DNA of 64,000 bases from Rhodothermaceae bacterium Tc-Br11_B2g6_7 (GCA_001564055.1 LKNB01000010.1:1-64000); one strand, 5' to 3'. Counted from the first letter of the stretch, positions 37,733 through 47,014 are shown. Translations and numbers: made by a program. Notes: generated by a model not told the origin, from the letters alone.

Positions 37733-39238
37733 CTACGTTTTTTGCAGCGGGCGATAGAGGGTTTGCTGCACGAGCCATCGATTCAGGGCGATAAACAGGA
37801 CCAGCACAACGGCCCACTGGAGGAGCACCGTCATTACACTAAAGGGTTCCAGGGGATTGTACCAGGTATCCGGTGCATAAATAGCAGCCGACTGGTACAG
37901 CCACCAGCCCAGTAGGATGACGGCCTGCAGGGGGACAGCCGTGCTAATGAGCATATCCCATCCGCGCCCCACGTTCCAATCGTTCGGACCTCCTTCAACG
38001 ACCTCCGTACGAAACCGCGTCACCCCATAGCGCACGACCGCGAAGGCCACCATAGCGCCAGAGATCATTAACCCCACCCCCCATACAAAGTCCTGATTGG
38101 CGAACACGTCAAGGTTAACGGCGGAGGGAATACCCAGCAGGAAGCCCACGCTACCCACGGATAGCGCCGCCTTTGCCCGGGGTAGCCCGAGATCGGTAAA
38201 GATGCGCGTGGCCAGTTCAATCATCGAAATCAGTGAACTGAAGGCCGCAAACGCCAGCCCGAGAAAGAATAGCGTGGCCAGCGTGTTGCCGAAGGGGATG
38301 GTCGCAAATAGCTGAGGCATCCAGATGAAGGTGAGCCCTGTGCCTGCTGGGCCACTTGTTTGCATAACGTCCAACACCTCGCCGCGCGACATCTCGGCGC
38401 CCAGCACGGCAAAGACCGTAGCAAAAATTGTAATGGCGGCCACCAGTGATACAATATTGTTGCTGATGCCTGTGATAAAGGCATTCTGCACAGTACCGTG
38501 CTTATGCTGCATGTAGGCCCCGTAGGTCAGGATGAGCCCCCATCCCGCCCCGGTGTCCCACGCGTTTTGCGTGAGCGCCTCCAGCCAAAGTTGCGGGTTG
38601 GCCAGCGTCTCCCATTGGGGCGTAAACAGAAATGCGATCCCATCCCATGAGCCCTGCAACGTGATGGAGCGAATCAGCGCAATAAACAGAATGACAAGCA
38701 GCGTGGGAATAAGCACCTTGTTGATGCGCTCAATAGAGCTTACGCCCTTCCAGACGGCCAGCGCTCCGAGGCCAATGGCCAGCGCGTGGAAGAATACGGG
38801 CGTGCCTCCTGCCTGAAACGTGTCCCACACGCCCTGCGACGCCTCGTTGGTCAGCGGCAGTGGATTGGTCAGCATCTCCATGAAGTAAAAGACACACCAG
38901 CCCGCGACCACTGAGTAGTAAAACATGATCGCGGTGGCCACAAACCCGATGAACGCACCCATCCAACCAAAGCCATCGCCTGCGGCTTTCGCAATGGAGC
39001 CTACCACGCCTTTACGGCCGTTGCGACCCAGCGCATATTCGGCGATAATCAGGGGGATGCTCCATACCAACAAGAAGATTACCCAGGCCAGTAGAAACGC
39101 GCCGGCACCGTCTTCACCGCCATTTTGCGCCGCAATGCGCGGAAATCGCCAGATGTTGCCCGTGCCCACGGCAATCCCAATGACACTGAGGAGGAGGCCA
39201 ACACGGGTGGAAAAGCGCTGTGCATCTGACGAGGCCAT
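37733..39238 (-). CDS. sodium-dependent neurotransmitter-symporter family (NSS) transporter
   Basis: About 501 aa from the ATG at 39238 (MASSDAQRFSTR). Twelve helices in the LeuT fold. TM1 contains IGIAVGTGNIWRFPRIAAQNGG, the sodium and substrate site signature of NSS proteins. It probably imports amino acids or related amines with Na+. In a halophile it could supply osmolytes such as betaine precursors, but the substrate cannot be read. It follows the ParA gene by about 70 nt on the same strand. Confidence 0.93.
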   Translation of the reverse strand: MASSDAQRFSTRVGLLLSVIGIAVGTGNIWRFPRIAAQNGGEDGAGAFLLAWVIFLLVWSIPLIIAEYALGRNGRKGVVGSIAKAAGDGFGWMGAFIGFVATAIMFYYSVVAGWCVFYFMEMLTNPLPLTNEASQGVWDTFQAGGTPVFFHALAIGLGALAVWKGVSSIERINKVLIPTLLVILFIALIRSITLQGSWDGIAFLFTPQWETLANPQLWLEALTQNAWDTGAGWGLILTYGAYMQHKHGTVQNAFITGISNNIVSLVAAITIFATVFAVLGAEMSRGEVLDVMQTSGPAGTGLTFIWMPQLFATIPFGNTLATLFFLGLAFAAFSSLISMIELATRIFTDLGLPRAKAALSVGSVGFLLGIPSAVNLDVFANQDFVWGVGLMISGAMVAFAVVRYGVTRFRTEVVEGGPNDWNVGRGWDMLISTAVPLQAVILLGWWLYQSAAIYAPDTWYNPLEPFSVMTVLLQWAVVLVLFIALNRWLVQQTLYRPLQKT

Positions 39239-39307
39239 GGTGGAGGGCAACCGTAAGGGTAATAAGGTAAGTGATGAAGAGGCGCATGGCGGTGCTAACG
39301 CACAGGA

Positions 39308-40222
39308 CTACGCTGACGGCGAACGCTCAGACGATGGGTCGTTTAAGGCCGCATGCGGCGAGTCCGGCGAGGCGTGGGCGCCGTTCGTAGCGGAACTCAG
39401 CGGCTGTGGAGGAGGCGCATCAGCGGCAGGAGGCGCCGGGGTGGCACGCCGCGGTTTATCCCCTGCTGCATCCTCGATGCGCTGCATGAGCTCGTCAGTG
39501 GCATTGGCGTAATCCCGCGCGCCACGCGAGTAGGGATCACGCTCAAAGACCGTTTCGCCCGCATCGTAGGTACGGGCCAGCGATGCACTTGTCCGGATAA
39601 CCGTATCCATCACACGTTCCTGGTAACGTTTTCGCATGTACTGCCGATACTTACGGTGGGCGGTCTTGCGGGCATCCACCTGGGTAAATAAGAAATGCGG
39701 TGGGTGCAATTCGGGATTTAACCGCTCACGGACCATCGTGACCGTTTGCGCGGTCTGCTCGGCGCCGATAACAGGCTGGTACTCCGGTGTTACCGGAATC
39801 ACGACGTGCTGGCTGGCGACCATCGCATTTAAGCTGTACACCGTGACGGCTGCCGCCGTATCGAACAAGATGACATCATACGTATCGTTCTGCTCAATGG
39901 CTTCCTTCGTCCACAACACGTCCGTTGGTTTATTCAGCGACCGCATGCGCTTCGTGAGCGTTCCTGTCGAAGGCAGCAAGTCAAACCCGGGCATTGACCG
40001 TGTGGGCAGGGCGCTGAACTTGATTTCGTGGTCAAAGAGCGCGAGCGAGGATTCGTCTGATGCGACGTCCGTGATGCCCAACATGCGGGTCAGAAAACTT
40101 TGGGGATCCAGGTCCACGACCAGCACGCGATGGCCGCTATGTCCAAGGGCTGCACCAAGATGAATAGTCGAGGTGGTTTTCCCCGTGCCGCCCTTGTGGT
40201 TACAAATAGATAAAACAATCAT
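39308..40222 (-). CDS. orphan ParA-family ATPase
   Basis: About 304 aa from the ATG at 40222 (MIVLSICNHKGGTGKTT). The deviant Walker A motif KGGTGKTT is at residues 10-17. Walker A' follows in VLVVDLDPQSFLT, and Walker B in VILFDTAAAV, where most ParA proteins have Pro-Pro (DTPP) after the Asp-Thr. The C-terminal 60 residues are a Pro/Ala-rich tail. No parB or parS site was seen nearby, so it may position something other than the chromosome, or the partner lies elsewhere. It is divergent from the Lnt-like gene. Confidence 0.85.
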   Translation of the reverse strand: MIVLSICNHKGGTGKTTSTIHLGAALGHSGHRVLVVDLDPQSFLTRMLGITDVASDESSLALFDHEIKFSALPTRSMPGFDLLPSTGTLTKRMRSLNKPTDVLWTKEAIEQNDTYDVILFDTAAAVTVYSLNAMVASQHVVIPVTPEYQPVIGAEQTAQTVTMVRERLNPELHPPHFLFTQVDARKTAHRKYRQYMRKRYQERVMDTVIRTSASLARTYDAGETVFERDPYSRGARDYANATDELMQRIEDAAGDKPRRATPAPPAADAPPPQPLSSATNGAHASPDSPHAALNDPSSERSPSA

Positions 40223-40292
40223 GCCCGGAAGAACCAACGGTCTGTGCATAAAATGGACGGCCCAAGTTACCGTGTGAAGGCTCCTGTGTCAA

Positions 40293-41912
40293 ATGCTACC
40301 CTCTATTCATCATAAACGTACGGCGCCATCCTCTGGCCTCTTGATAGTGGGAGGGGTGTTGTTGGCTGCCAGCTACCCGGCCTATGGGTTCGGTATGCTG
40401 GCCTGGATTGCGCTCGTCCCTGCCCTCTGGCTCTGGTATCAGTCGCGCTCCGTAGCGGAAGGCGTTGGGCCTATTATCTCCCTTTTCCTCCTCACTTACG
40501 CGCTGGCCTTCTTCTGGCCTACGCTGCATATGTTCAGCGATCAAGGCGTGCTGGCTGTAGTGGGCCTGGTGATGTGGCCGGTGGCTATGACGTTGCCTTT
40601 TGCGCTGGCTCAGGCGGCCCGCCCGTACGTCACGCTGCCGCTTGCATTTGCATTTTTGGTTGCGAACGCAATCGGAATAGAATGGCTGCTGGCCCAAAGC
40701 CCCGTCACCTGGCCGTGGGCGCGCCTGGGCACCACGCAGGCGTCACTCATTCCCGTACTGCAGATTACGGCACTCGGTGGACCCTTGGCCCTATCGGTAT
40801 GGCTCTGGTTGGTTAACGGATCGGTGTTTGCCATACTGGTGTCAGACCGACCCATGGGACGGGTAGGCGGCGTATTGCTTGCCGGAGGACTTATTACGCT
40901 GGTCTGGAGCGCCGGAGTGCTCACTGACGACCCGGACCAGCAGCCGGATACGGTTGAAGTCCTTTTCGTGGACCCCAACATCTCGGCTTCCGATTGGGCG
41001 GACCCCTACAACCGGGACCGAGTGGACCACCTTCGCGCACTGACGGACAGCATGATGCAGGCTGCCGACACGCCCCCATCGCTCATCGTGTGGCCCAGCG
41101 AGTCTTTGCCGGTATTCGGGCATCCCTCCTGGCGTCAGCAAATGATGCAGGATCTGGCGGCGTGGACGGACCGGCACCGGACGCCTGTCCTGACGGGTGC
41201 TGTGCTACCAGGGACCGCAGAAGATCCGTGGGGCCGCACCATCTCTTTTCACCGCAGTGTCGTGGCGCTACGGCCGGGCCAAGCGCCTCTCGTGCGCCAT
41301 CAGCAGGCCCTCATGCCGTGGATCGAGGATTCACGCGGACACACGATGCCAGAGGGGCTCTTCCACCGGGTGCCCCCGCTGGACGGAATTCAGAAGTTTG
41401 AGCCCGGCACGGATGCCCGTCCTGTTCAGTTTCGTTTTATGCGCGTGGGGACCGTTGCTCTGGCCCTGGGTGCCGAAGGATTACGCCTCGTGCAGCCCCC
41501 AAAAGACAATATACCGGACTTGTGGATCGTCCAACCCCATGTAGCCACATGGCAGACGAGCCTCTCCCCGTCGGCTAATCATGCGCATGCCAAGATCCGT
41601 GCTGTAGCCTCGCGGCGCCCCGTGGTGACCGTCGCAAATGGGGCTGGGATTACGGTAATTACCGCCCGCGGTGAAGTAGCGACATCGGCAAGCGGACCGT
41701 CGACTGTCATTGTGCCCGTCCCTCGCGCCACCACACAGCCTGCTTACGCGCGCTGGCCGTTCGCACTGCCGGTCCTTGCCCTGCTGGTGATCCTCAGCGT
41801 AGGTGCCGTCGCGTGGCAGAGCCAGCGCCGTATCACCAGCATGCCCTTCCATACGGCGCGCAAACGCTCCAAGGGTGAGCTAAACCGGATTATGCAGCAT
41901 CTTCCCCATTAA
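40293..41912 (+). CDS. apolipoprotein N-acyltransferase (Lnt) homologue without catalytic Cys or Lys
   Basis: A 539-aa protein with the Lnt layout: about six N-terminal helices (SYPAYGFGMLAWIALVPAL onward), a nitrilase-like periplasmic domain (about 225-490) and one C-terminal helix. The catalytic Glu is kept in WPSESLP. The Lys that normally precedes HLVPFGE is replaced (HQQALMPWIE). The nucleophile Cys segment (LICYE in active enzymes) reads ALALGAEG. The whole protein has no cysteine, so thioester chemistry is impossible. It may be an inactive or repurposed paralogue. Lipoproteins are encoded in the window, so a second, active Lnt may exist elsewhere. Confidence 0.72.
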   Translation: MLPSIHHKRTAPSSGLLIVGGVLLAASYPAYGFGMLAWIALVPALWLWYQSRSVAEGVGPIISLFLLTYALAFFWPTLHMFSDQGVLAVVGLVMWPVAMTLPFALAQAARPYVTLPLAFAFLVANAIGIEWLLAQSPVTWPWARLGTTQASLIPVLQITALGGPLALSVWLWLVNGSVFAILVSDRPMGRVGGVLLAGGLITLVWSAGVLTDDPDQQPDTVEVLFVDPNISASDWADPYNRDRVDHLRALTDSMMQAADTPPSLIVWPSESLPVFGHPSWRQQMMQDLAAWTDRHRTPVLTGAVLPGTAEDPWGRTISFHRSVVALRPGQAPLVRHQQALMPWIEDSRGHTMPEGLFHRVPPLDGIQKFEPGTDARPVQFRFMRVGTVALALGAEGLRLVQPPKDNIPDLWIVQPHVATWQTSLSPSANHAHAKIRAVASRRPVVTVANGAGITVITARGEVATSASGPSTVIVPVPRATTQPAYARWPFALPVLALLVILSVGAVAWQSQRRITSMPFHTARKRSKGELNRIMQHLPH

Positions 41913-42001
41913 ACCAAAACGCAAGGCAGCAGTGCACGCGAACGTCGTCATGCCTCTCAAGTACACGCGGTAAGCTTTCGACGACCACCGGGAATCGCAC
42001 T

Positions 42002-42595
42002 GTGACGTTATCTACGCCCCTTATCCTTGCCTCTCAGTCTCCTCGCCGGCGCTTGCTACTCCAACGCCTGGGGATCCCTTTCACCGTAGAGCCAAGCGGT
42101 GCTAACGAGACCATCGATGAGCCGCTCTCACCCCCGGAAATCACTAAGGAGCTGGCCATCCGGAAGGGGCACCACGTGGCCCGCAAATATCCAGATGCCC
42201 TCGTGCTTTCCGCCGATACCATTGTTGAGCAAGGAGGGATTGTGTTGAACAAGCCGGCAGATACAACAGAAGCCACTACAATGCTTAGCCAGCTCAGCGG
42301 ACGGGCCCACACAGTCATCACAGGAATTGCGCTGCATCATCAGACCTCCGATCGTGCCGTTGTACGGGCAGAATCCACGCGCGTCTACTTTGCACCGCTT
42401 TCCTCTACTGAAATCGACCGGTACGTGGCGTCGGGTAACCCGCTGGATAAAGCCGGAGCGTATGGCATCCAGGATGACTACGGAGCCCTGTTTGTACGTC
42501 GTATTGAGGGGGACTACTACAACGTCGTAGGCCTGCCGCTCCACCGGCTCTACCAGATGCTGCGGAGTCACTTTGGGGATCTGATTCGGGGGTAA
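42002..42595 (+). CDS. Maf-family nucleoside triphosphate pyrophosphatase
   Basis: A 197-aa Maf protein. N-terminal ILASQSPRRRLLLQRLG, central LSADTIV, and YVASGNPLDKAGAYGIQ with conserved Asp, Lys and Gln. The pattern fits the dTTP/UTP-specific (YhdE-like) branch, which hydrolyses modified pyrimidine nucleotides and is linked to septum control. It is followed 44 nt later by a class I amidotransferase in the same direction. Confidence 0.93.
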   Translation: MTLSTPLILASQSPRRRLLLQRLGIPFTVEPSGANETIDEPLSPPEITKELAIRKGHHVARKYPDALVLSADTIVEQGGIVLNKPADTTEATTMLSQLSGRAHTVITGIALHHQTSDRAVVRAESTRVYFAPLSSTEIDRYVASGNPLDKAGAYGIQDDYGALFVRRIEGDYYNVVGLPLHRLYQMLRSHFGDLIRG

Positions 42596-42639
42596 GATGG
42601 TACCCATCCCTTTACAAAGATGATGATGTTTCCTTCTGT

Positions 42640-43386
42640 ATGCCCCAGTTTTCCGACCTCACGCTTCTTCTCATTCAGGCGCGCGACACGCCTGAAATGG
42701 AGCATCAGGAGCAACAATGTTTCATCGAACGATCCGGTATTGCGCCCCATCAATTACGCTCGCTGAATGTGGTGCGGGATTCACTTGATGAGCAGCAGCT
42801 GGCAGATGCTGACGCGCTTCTTATCGGCGGTGCTGGTGAGTATTCCGCCTGGCACGACTACGCCTGGATGAATGGCCTGCTTTACCTGATTCAACAGTCA
42901 TATAAAGAAAAGTTACCCACCTTTGGGTCCTGCTGGGGGCACCAACTCATGGCCCGTGCCCTGGGCGGTGAGGTGGCGTACGACCACGAACGGGTCGAAT
43001 TTGGCTGTTGCGAGGTTCAGCTCACAGAAGCAGGACGAGAGGATCCCCTCTTCGGGACGTTTCCAACGGTGTTCAGAGCCAACATGGGCCACCGCGACCG
43101 CGTGATCCGTTTGCCGCAGGGCGCCGTTGAATTGGCGCGGAACGAGACGCAGCCGAATGAAGCGTTTCGCATGCACGACGCTCCCTTTTACGGGACTCAG
43201 TTTCACAGTGAACTGGATGCCGAGCGCGAGCGGGAGCGCCTCATTGCCTACCGCGCACACTACATCCGTGAGCTTGGCAGCGAGGAGCTCTTCCAGGATG
43301 TACTTGATGATCTGGCGGAAACCAGCGAGGTGGATTCACTCATCTCTGATTTTCTACACCACTGGGTTGTTGTGCCGGCAGAATGA
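42640..43386 (+). CDS. class I glutamine amidotransferase-like protein
   Basis: A 248-aa stand-alone GATase domain resembling the amidotransferase half of GMP synthase. The nucleophile Cys lies in FGSCWGHQLMARALGG, the His-Glu of the triad in TQFHSELD. No synthase domain is fused. It may serve a partner synthetase encoded elsewhere or act as a gamma-glutamyl hydrolase. A possible terminator hairpin lies about 300 nt downstream (43690-43716). Confidence 0.85.
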   Translation: MPQFSDLTLLLIQARDTPEMEHQEQQCFIERSGIAPHQLRSLNVVRDSLDEQQLADADALLIGGAGEYSAWHDYAWMNGLLYLIQQSYKEKLPTFGSCWGHQLMARALGGEVAYDHERVEFGCCEVQLTEAGREDPLFGTFPTVFRANMGHRDRVIRLPQGAVELARNETQPNEAFRMHDAPFYGTQFHSELDAERERERLIAYRAHYIRELGSEELFQDVLDDLAETSEVDSLISDFLHHWVVVPAE

Positions 43387-43800
43387 CTCATGGTGCCTGT
43401 TCTTGGACGCAATACGGTGGAAGTCGAGCCTACGGACGGCGGCCGGGAGGTATACGGCCGTTCACCTCACCTGCGATTGGACACGCGCCTTGTCTAAATT
43501 CGGTGGGGTCTTTGGTAGATGGCGATCTACAGGGCACTCTTTCCCTGTGCCTGTGATTGAGCGCTGGTTCAAGCAGGGTGATGTTGTGAGCCATCTCGGC
43601 GCATTTCGTCTAACCGTTACTGTTTTTGTACATTAAGGACTTTGCAATAACGGATATTAAGAGCCTTCTCATTTGCCTCGGGCATTATGAAGAGGGCGAC
43701 GCGCTATTGCCCTCTTTACCTTTTCGGAGCCGTATTCCCCCGCCGCCGTATTCACCCGACAAACCCGGATTGAGCTGCCCTGCTTTCCGTGTCGCCCATA
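43387..43800. other. 414-nt intergenic stretch between convergent genes
   Basis: No convincing gene was found here. The only short frames are a 35-codon frame at 43390-43497 and one from 43626 that runs into the antisense of folB. Neither has family resemblance. A hairpin at 43690-43716 is listed separately. The middle part (43620-43680) is comparatively AT-rich. Confidence 0.6.
43690..43716 (+). terminator. possible terminator hairpin between convergent genes
   Basis: Arms AAGAGGGC (43690-43697) and GCCCTCTT (43709-43716) pair perfectly over 8 bp around an 11-nt loop. They are followed on the plus strand by a weak T-rich tract (TACCTTTT). It could end the amidotransferase transcript. Confidence 0.45.
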
Positions 43801-44166
43801 TTAGCGAACACGGCGGTACGTCACCTCCGCTCGATCCGCGGTCCCCCCTACGGGTGGATTGGGCTTACGAACCGTAACCTCCACTGCGTCGACCTGCGCC
43901 TGCGTCTCCAACACCTTCTCCGCGATGAGGTACGCCAACCGCTCGATAAGATAAAACTGATTCTGTGTGACGAGGCCCTCCACCAGGTCGTAGATCGAGC
44001 CATAATCGACGGTAGCGTCAAGGTTGTCTTCCTGACCGGCCCTCTCAATGGAGAGGTCCATTGCCACATCGACCTCATAGCGTCCCCCGATGCGATGCTC
44101 CTCCTGCATAACGCCGTGATGTGCATAAAATACGGCGTTTACCAGTCGAACGGTACTTCCTGCCAT
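43801..44166 (-). CDS. folB: dihydroneopterin aldolase
   Basis: A 121-aa T-fold enzyme of folate synthesis. Conserved segments are VFYAHHGVMQEEHRIGG near the start, VDYGSIYDLVE and the substrate loop FYLIERLAYLIAE with the catalytic Glu. It converts dihydroneopterin to 6-hydroxymethyl-dihydropterin. Its presence matters for the PTPS homologue at 2323-2703, since it makes a folate-bypass role for that protein less necessary. It lies 44 nt after the PfkB kinase gene on the same strand. Confidence 0.9.
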   Translation of the reverse strand: MAGSTVRLVNAVFYAHHGVMQEEHRIGGRYEVDVAMDLSIERAGQEDNLDATVDYGSIYDLVEGLVTQNQFYLIERLAYLIAEKVLETQAQVDAVEVTVRKPNPPVGGTADRAEVTYRRVR

Positions 44167-44210
44167 GGTCCCACTCCTTCAATGTCATTCGAAAAACAGT
44201 AGCTCGGGCC

Positions 44211-45149
44211 CTACCCTTCCGACTGGACCGGGACCTCAAAGGCAGGAATTTTCGATAGCTCACGAAACGCCCGTAACCGCTTATGAATCGCTTCGTGCTC
44301 CATATTCAGTAGACGCTCGGGCCCGAACGCCTCCACGACGAACGACGCCATGGCGCTTCCATAAATCACCGCACGCTTGAGGGTGGGCGTGTCGATGACG
44401 CCTTTCTGCGCAAGATAGCCGACAAAGCCCCCGAGAAAGGTGTCGCCCGCCCCTGTAGGATCTTGGATATCTTCAAGCGGGAACGCGGGGGCGCTAAACA
44501 TGATGCCATCCGTAAAAAGCATGGCCCCGTGCTCCCCTTTCTTAATCACGAGTATGTCAGGGCCAAGAGCACGGATTTGTGCGGCCGCCCGGATGAGGTT
44601 GGGCTCGTCTGCTAATTCGCGGGCCTCGGCATCGTTTATAATCAGGCAGTCCACCTCAGCCAACAGCTTGCGGAGGCTATCTGGCGTCTGCTGAATCCAG
44701 AAGTTCATGGTGTCCGCTACCACAAACGCAGGGGCATCCACCTGATGCAACACGCTCCGCTGGACAGACGGATCAAGATTTCCAAGACAGACGATGGACG
44801 CAGCCCGGTAGGACGCAGGGACCGTAGGGTCAAAGCCCTCAAGCACATTTAGATCAGTAGCCAGCGTATCGCGCTCGTTCAAGTCATAGTGGTACCGGCC
44901 GCGCCAGGCAAACGTCTTCTGGTCTGAGCGCAGTTCCAGCCCCTCCACGTCGATGTTTCGTTCGTGCAGAGCCTGCAGATAGCTCTCCGGCAAATCATGC
45001 CCCACCACGCTCACGAGTTGGATCGTCTCATAGAAGTAGGAGGCAGAGAGCGTCGCATACGTGGCACTGCCCCCAAAAATATTTTCTGCGGTCCCGAAGG
45101 GCGTCTCTACAGAATCGAGGGCAACGGTCCCTACAACTAAAATGCTCAC
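44211..45149 (-). CDS. PfkB-family sugar kinase
   Basis: About 312 aa from a GTG at 45149 (reading VSILVVGTVALDS); no ATG lies at the correct place, though the frame is open to 45200. Family signs are GGSATYATLSAS near residue 28 and the C-terminal ATP-site signature DPTGAGDTFLGGF with the catalytic Asp. The sugar or nucleoside substrate is unknown. A terminator of the upstream LEA-like gene lies before it at 45261-45300, so it probably has its own promoter and is transcribed with folB. Confidence 0.87.
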   Translation of the reverse strand: MSILVVGTVALDSVETPFGTAENIFGGSATYATLSASYFYETIQLVSVVGHDLPESYLQALHERNIDVEGLELRSDQKTFAWRGRYHYDLNERDTLATDLNVLEGFDPTVPASYRAASIVCLGNLDPSVQRSVLHQVDAPAFVVADTMNFWIQQTPDSLRKLLAEVDCLIINDAEARELADEPNLIRAAAQIRALGPDILVIKKGEHGAMLFTDGIMFSAPAFPLEDIQDPTGAGDTFLGGFVGYLAQKGVIDTPTLKRAVIYGSAMASFVVEAFGPERLLNMEHEAIHKRLRAFRELSKIPAFEVPVQSEG

Positions 45150-45260
45150 GGTATGACGTACGCTTGATGAGTAAAGAAGGCAGTTGGACAAACCCCACAC
45201 AAGGTAGGGGCTTGCGCCCAGGATGTCGGCTGTTCGCAGAAAAAAGTGATGAAATCACAT

Positions 45261-45300
45261 AGAAAAGGCTGCAAGCGCAGATAGTCAAACGCTTGCAGCC
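45261..45300 (-). terminator. rho-independent terminator after the LEA-like gene
   Basis: On the minus strand GGCTGCAAGCG and CGCTTGCAGCC form a perfect 11-bp stem around a 12-nt loop, followed by TTTTCTAT. It begins 12 nt after the stop of the gene at 45313-46347. Confidence 0.85.
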
Positions 45301-45312
45301 CACAGTGCAGCC

Positions 45313-46347
45313 TTACTTGCGGTACCAGTCCGATACTTTTTTGACAATGACTGCGGCCGCGGCCGTCTTAGCGGCGTTTTTAAGCGCCGTCATAAATGTC
45401 AGGCCTTGCTCCGTGGCTGTATCCGCCGCTTCCTTCACAGATGCCTTCATCGACTCCGCGACCGGATCAGCGTCTTGCTTCGCTTGGGAAACCGCCTTGC
45501 TTAGCTCGCCGGTGGCCTCCTCAGCCAGCTTCCGACCCTGTGCCACCGCACGCTCGCGGTACGTACCAGCCGTTTTGCCGGCCGCTTGCGCTACTTTCGT
45601 GGCTTCCTCAGAGAACTGCTGCCCAATACCCTCCGACCGTTCCTGCGCAATTTCACTCCATTCCGCGGCGAGCGTTTGAAGCCGGTCGCTGAGCTCGCGG
45701 GCACGCCCGCTGGCATCCTTACCGGCCTTCTCCGCATAGGTGCGCGCTTGTTTGGCTAACCGCTCAGCCTCTTTGCTTGCACGCTCCGAGAGCGGCGGTG
45801 GCGGGGCCGGGCGCGTGGCTTTGTACACCAGCGCTCCCACCGTGAGGCCAAGCGCAGAAGCCAACGCCACGGCGGCGACGGGGTTACGGCGAATCCAGGC
45901 TTCGAGGCGCGACCCAGACTGGGCTGCGCGGGCGTCGGCTCCTTCGTCTCTGAGCGAACCAAGCGCACTGTCTAACTCCTTCCGTGCGCGGTGATACGTA
46001 TCGGCTATTTCATCCGCCTTCTCTTTTGCCTTTTCCTGGGCGTGTTCCGTACCCTCAGAGGCCGCTTTGCCCATTGTTTTCTTGGCTTCTTCAGCCGACG
46101 CTTTGGCTTTGTCGGCTCCTTCAGCAGCAGCCTCTTTCGTATCCTCTACCGCTGATGCCGCTTTGTCCTTTGCCTCTTCGATGGTTTCCTCGGCTGAGGC
46201 CGCCAGTTCTTCGGCGGTTTCCTCCGCACTTTCTTTGACTTCGTTGGCCTTCTCCTTTGCGGTCTCGGCCGCCTCATCAATATTCAGCGAATCGTCCTTC
46301 GCTTCAGGAGACTCAGCGCTCTCGGGTTTCTTTTTTTGATCAGACAT
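45313..46347 (-). CDS. membrane-anchored LEA-like / YqjD-like helical protein
   Basis: A 344-aa protein dominated by Ala, Glu and Lys. Residues about 20-140 and 185-315 form long amphipathic helices with the loose 11-residue periodicity of LEA group 3 proteins (for example KAKASAEEAKKT). A single glycine/alanine-rich transmembrane helix at about 156-175 follows RRNP, as in DUF883/YqjD proteins. A second hydrophobic end lies near 325-336. LEA proteins protect membranes and enzymes under dehydration or osmotic stress, which fits a halophile. The function is inference. It ends in a strong terminator and follows a smaller anchored protein gene. Confidence 0.65.
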   Translation of the reverse strand: MSDQKKKPESAESPEAKDDSLNIDEAAETAKEKANEVKESAEETAEELAASAEETIEEAKDKAASAVEDTKEAAAEGADKAKASAEEAKKTMGKAASEGTEHAQEKAKEKADEIADTYHRARKELDSALGSLRDEGADARAAQSGSRLEAWIRRNPVAAVALASALGLTVGALVYKATRPAPPPPLSERASKEAERLAKQARTYAEKAGKDASGRARELSDRLQTLAAEWSEIAQERSEGIGQQFSEEATKVAQAAGKTAGTYRERAVAQGRKLAEEATGELSKAVSQAKQDADPVAESMKASVKEAADTATEQGLTFMTALKNAAKTAAAAVIVKKVSDWYRK

Positions 46348-46414
46348 AAGAGTCAGGGGCTTAAGTGGGTAAGAATAATGTACGCTGCAAAGCAGAAAAA
46401 GGAGCTACAGGTTG

Positions 46415-46771
46415 TCAGCGGCGGCGTGCCAGGAAGGCCACAAGGGCTCCCACAGCAAACGCGCCTGCAACGGTCTCAACCGGCTTACCGCGCATCGTGC
46501 TCCGTCCCCGCTCGACGAGCCTTTCGGCCTGAAGCTGTGCCTCTTGTGCCATAGTGGCCAGTTTGATGTAATACTCTGCCCCAAGCATCTGGGCTCTTAA
46601 CTTCAGCATTTCGGGATCAAGCGATCCCTTACCGACATCACGCATGTCACCCAGGTCAAACGGGGGCAGCTCGTCATCGAACGCTTCCGCAAACTCATCA
46701 GGAAACGGTTCAAAATCGGGCGCGTCGCCATCGCGAGTAGCGCCAAAAGGGGATGTATTGTCAGGCGGCAT
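46415..46771 (-). CDS. small acidic protein with C-terminal membrane helix, unknown function
   Basis: A 118-aa protein. The first 45 residues are acidic and Pro/Phe-rich (FEPFPDEFAEAFDDELPPFD). A charged helix (KLRAQMLGAEYYIKLATMAQEA) follows, then a C-terminal glycine/alanine helix (VAGAFAVGALVAFLARRR) with an arginine cap, like the anchor of YqjD proteins. It precedes the LEA-like gene by 67 nt on the same strand, so they may work together. The 243-nt gap on its other side, toward the TPR gene, must hold two divergent promoters, but none was clear. Confidence 0.6.
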   Translation of the reverse strand: MPPDNTSPFGATRDGDAPDFEPFPDEFAEAFDDELPPFDLGDMRDVGKGSLDPEMLKLRAQMLGAEYYIKLATMAQEAQLQAERLVERGRSTMRGKPVETVAGAFAVGALVAFLARRR

Positions 46772-47014
46772 ACGAGGTATGGGGTAAGTAGGGGAGTATG
46801 GTCAACGGTAATTCACTCCACCGCACGCATGATGTTCACCGAAGGCGCCGAAGCGGCAATAGGTTTCAGGAGATCCCGCCTTTCGACATGATTCTCAACA
46901 ATGAACCGCGCGAACCCTCTCGGAAGTCCTTGCGTTCACTGCTCCGTAACATTGATGGGCCCCCACTTCCCGTCACTGATCCTGTTGTGCTGCTCTTGCC
47001 CCCATCCTCTCGTT

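Noticed and set aside
43626-43877. An 83-codon plus-strand frame in the intergenic stretch
   Set aside because: It is Pro-rich, has no family resemblance and runs into the antisense of folB.
46901-47014. Longer N-terminus of the TPR protein
   Set aside because: The extension is Cys/Pro-rich and would bury the clear signal peptide that begins at 47015.
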